A stretch of 64,000 nt of DNA from Colletotrichum lupini. Its lineage: Eukaryota; Ascomycota; Sordariomycetes; Glomerellales; Glomerellaceae. The DNA lies in assembly GCF_023278565.1 (NCBI RefSeq), contig NC_064676.1:5518001-5582000 (forward strand), given 5' to 3'. Below, in pieces: positions 60,765 through 64,000 of the stretch (positions are counted from its first letter, which is position 1; the number at the start of each line of letters is the position of its first letter). The notes under the pieces were generated by a model. It made no database searches. It had not been told where the DNA came from and saw nothing but the letters and a program-made list of their open reading frames with translations. The position numbers were made by a program, and so were the translations under genes.

Positions 60765-61813
60765 TCTATTTGTGCTAGTTTCAATTCGGAATCTGTGCCT
60801 TGCTTGATTCTCGCCTCTGAGACGAAAGAATGAGCGGCTGCCACCACTATAATTCAAGGGCTTCAAATGTGTAGGAGTAAGGCAGGTGAGGCTAGTGCCA
60901 TAAGTCAAAGTGCAGATTTAATACAGTGTCTAGGCATCCGCGGCTCGGCCGTCGACGCTCGGGGCGGTTTACGGGAGAATCCACGCACGAAGAACTGGCA
61001 GCAGATGGATAAGCTGAAATTTCAAACTGTCTGTTGGTGGCTGCCAGAGCTACGAACAAAACCCTGCCTGGTAGATATCACACGTGTGGCGGGTCGACCC
61101 CAGCGCATGAACCTCTAGTCATTCTCCAACTTAGAAATGATCATCAATTTTCGATGTGCGGGAATAAGGGATATAGGGTCGGATGGTCATATAACTCGCC
61201 AATACCCCCCATATCATCGCGCCCCATTGTACTCAAGTCGATCCGCGATTGATGGAATATGTCGAGTGAGAGAACTGCGAGTTGTATCCAAGATATGTTT
61301 GCAGTTAGAAAGGAAACTAGGCTGGCTGACGTGGAGGGGCCGGGTATGCGGAAGTGGTGTTGCTTCCTGAGCTAGTATCGTGCGTGCCAACGGTCAGCCA
61401 GCCACAGGACGGAGAACGCCGGCGCGTAAAGGTGCCGAGGTGTTGCTTCAAGCGGGGTTGGATACATATCTCGAAGCAGTACGGATAAATTTCTGGTCAA
61501 TAATGTCAAGTCAATCAAATGTACACAGTATAGATCTCCGAGACTATTCCGGAGATGTTTGCCCGTCAACCTTAGAGGGCTGGAAGAGCAGACCTTCGGT
61601 CGAGATGATTTGAGACAGGCTGGCCCAGACTCAGCAAAACCCACACCCAGGCCGCCCCAAGGGCTTTGTTGATTGATACACTGGCTGAAGAGGCCGAGCT
61701 CCCACACGTAAATACTCTTATTGGCGGCCCGGTAGAGTGTGAGCGGTCAGGTGGTAGAAAAGGGGCAAGGCGTAGTTCGCATGGCTAGTAAATCACGGCA
61801 CTGATTGTGAAAC
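60765..61813. other. Island DNA without a recognised gene
   Basis: The 1.05 kb is of ordinary composition between the broken helical-protein gene and the next retroelement. Open frames of 70-111 codons on both strands carry no recognisable domain. Bases 61809-61813 (GAAAC) should be the left target copy of the element that follows. Confidence 0.4.
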
Positions 61814-62018
61814 TGTCGGATTGGAAGTCTAATTCAACCGCGGCGTACGGCCGACTGCGCAGGGGCTAATTAGGGGCCCTATTTACGATTATCGTAGCCA
61901 GCCTAACCTATAGTTAGAACCTCTTTTTTATACTTATTACGTAGATATTTATATAGTTTAATTAATCTTTTTATTAACTACGGTTCGAACTAATTACCCT
62001 ATAATAGGGATACTAATA
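61814..62018 (+). repeat. LTR, family A copy 3 (left)
   Basis: This 205-bp LTR is intermediate in mutation. Its first 100 bp keep CG and CA content and the last 100 bp are mutated to ACTAATA at the end. Confidence 0.85.
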
Positions 62019-64000
62019 CTAATTAGTAATTAAATTTTATTATTATAGATTAGTAAAGTATTTCGTTATATAAAAGAGACGATTTCTTAATACTGTACGA
62101 GATAAGAGATTTATACTAATTAACCTTATAAAAGTAAATAAAAAAAGAGGTAATTTTTAAATACTATATAAAATCGAGTAATCGTAGCCCTTTACTACTT
62201 ATAAAAAGTTAACGTTTATTATATTAAACTACGTTAATTAATAAACCCGCTTAAGTAACTAGCCTTTTGCTATTACCCCGAGTAGCTTTTTTATTAAACG
62301 ACTTTTCTATAGCCGGCCCGCGATTAGAAATTAACTAAGTAATAGAAAGGATTATTAATAAGCGATAATTACTTAACTATAATTAAGCTATAAAAAAGAC
62401 TACCTAAAAGATATAAAATAGGGTACTAAGAGGCCGTAAAAAATAAGATCTCTAAAGTATTTAACCCTACTACGTATAAGTAATAAGTAGGTATTTTTAG
62501 TAAATCCTTAAAATCTACGATTTTATAAAAAAGAGGGCTTAACTTTATTAACCGTACTTAACGGCCTATACAGTTCTTAATAGCCTATATAGCTCCTCTA
62601 TAAACTACTTAGTATTTACTTTTAACTATTCTTATAAAATACTACCTTAAAAAAGGTAAGTTAAAGAAAGAAGCTATTTAGAGATTATAAAGAGCACGAG
62701 GCTTAAGAGGCTAGAAATATACGGAATAATAAAAATTAATAACTAATAAAGATCTTAAGACTAATTACTATATCTTTTTATAGTAATATAAACGTTTACT
62801 ACTACTATTATAAAAAAGAATTACTAAAACCTACCCTTTTATACTAAATAAAAAGGAGGATCTTAGTAAGTATAATAGTTAGTAATTTAAAAGGGTAGTA
62901 ATAATCGCTAGAAATAATAAAAACGAGAGTAGCAGCGAGATAGTAAGAAGAAGCGGGAATCTCTTAGACCTTAATAAATTCGTTAAGTAGTAAAAGTATA
63001 GATATATTACGACTAGTGCGCGGATTAAATATATTTTTATTAAGATTAAATACGTTAATAACCGCTAATACGGGTATAAGCTAGAGCACGACTTTTAATA
63101 AGTTAGGGTAAAAAAAAAAAGGACGAAACCCGATTTTAAATAGAATCCTAATCCTTTATAAATAAGTAAATATTAACCCGGACTATTAGGGGACGTAAAT
63201 ATATAGAATTATAAATTAGCTTAATAATAAGTAAATTAACGTAGTATTAATCTATTTAACTAAGGTTTATAAAAAAAAGGGGCTATAGGGGTAACCCCTA
63301 TTTTATAAAATTATAGATAACCTTAGCTATTAGCTAGATAAATAGTTCGTAAGCGTAAGCCTAGGAATTATAAAAGTAGTTAATAAATTCCTTTACGGGC
63401 GAGGGGTATTATTAGCGTAATTATAATCGTAAGAGCTATATAAAATACTAGTAACGATAATTATAGAAGAGGAATTCGTATTATAAAACTAAATATAGGT
63501 TAATAAAGCGTATAATTACTTTAATAAATTTAAAAAAAGGGTAAACGACTTAGATTTCTTCCCTATAATTACTAATAGAAATCTATTATTATAAAAAGAT
63601 ATACTGGGGTAAAATATAGTACTAGAAGTACGATAATTAATAATTCTACTTATTTTAATCTATAACTCGTTACTATTACTAATATAAAATTCGGTACTAA
63701 TTAGCTAATAAGAAAAGAGGTAAACGACCTAAAGTTACTAACAATACGTAATAACATAAGGATCGTATATAAATACTAAAAATTTAATAGTAAATACGAG
63801 GCAATTTATAGACCTTAAAAAGATCTTCCTAAAAAAGAAATTATACTCTAAGGGGAAGTATAAGGTCTTATAAAAAACCCTAATAATATTTTATAATTAT
63901 TACGAAAAAGTCGGAATTAGGGAATATTAGTACTATTTATTAATTAATATCGTACTTATAAAAAAAGCCTTTAATTATTATTACAAAGCGGTATATAATC
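61814..64000 (+). mobile_element. Family A copia-like LTR element, copy 3, truncated by the window end
   Basis: The left LTR (61814-62018) begins TGTCGGATTGGAAG, nearly un-mutated, and the body then becomes RIP-like. The body aligns with the 5' (gag side) part of copy 2, but about 0.55 kb present there (roughly 14510-15070) is missing here near 62330, between short matching sequences. The right LTR lies outside the window, so completeness and target duplication cannot be checked. Confidence 0.82.

Overview
The window looks like nuclear DNA of a filamentous ascomycete (Pezizomycotina). Genes carry short 50-130 bp GT-AG introns with CTAAC/CTGAC-type branch sites. The gene families are fungal (NOP9, PTH11-like receptor, pisatin-demethylase-like P450, secreted GH28 exopolygalacturonase). 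About 60% of the window is AT-rich repeat DNA almost stripped of CpA and TpG, the footprint of repeat-induced point mutation (RIP). A plant-associated Sordariomycete would fit, but that is an inference. There is no RNA gene, CRISPR array or operon that I can support.

Layout. 1-566: end of a balanced-GC island with no clear gene. 567-10758: full-length RIP-degraded Ty1/copia-type LTR element (minus), with nested repeats. 10759-13986: small island ending in the 5' half of an ethylene-forming-enzyme-like gene. 13987-23286: second full-length copy of the same LTR family (plus), inserted inside that gene and itself carrying a 1.1-kb repeat and a hAT-like element. 23287-32711: gene island with the 3' half of the broken enzyme gene, a DUF167 gene, a seven-helix receptor gene, a P450 and an exopolygalacturonase. 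32712-42492: AT-rich block bounded by an 18-bp inverted repeat, with three nested 1.1-kb repeats. 42493-52330: island with NOP9, a group II PLP decarboxylase, a large helical protein gene and a small gene. 52331-59243: a different copia-like element (225-bp LTRs, GTTCT target duplication). 59244-61813: island with a second helical-protein gene broken by a solo LTR and a stop codon. 61814-64000: third copy of the first LTR family, running off the window.

The main story is gene loss driven by transposons. The ethylene-forming-enzyme-like gene is cut by a 9.3-kb retroelement and also carries two stop codons of exactly the CpA-to-TpA type. The helical-protein gene at 59.5 kb is cut by an un-mutated solo LTR with a GGATG target duplication. 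A small divergent reading frame beside it is cut by the 6.9-kb element, and one copy of that element's target duplication rejoins the frame.

The most unusual uncatalogued structures are (i) a family of about 1.1-kb repeats with 13-15 bp target duplications, a terminal hairpin and a 13-bp internal tandem repeat, (ii) the inverted-repeat-bounded 9.8-kb block with recurrent 11-mer clusters, and (iii) the neighbourhood of two long helical-protein genes, one intact and one broken, each beside a reading frame of about 90 codons.
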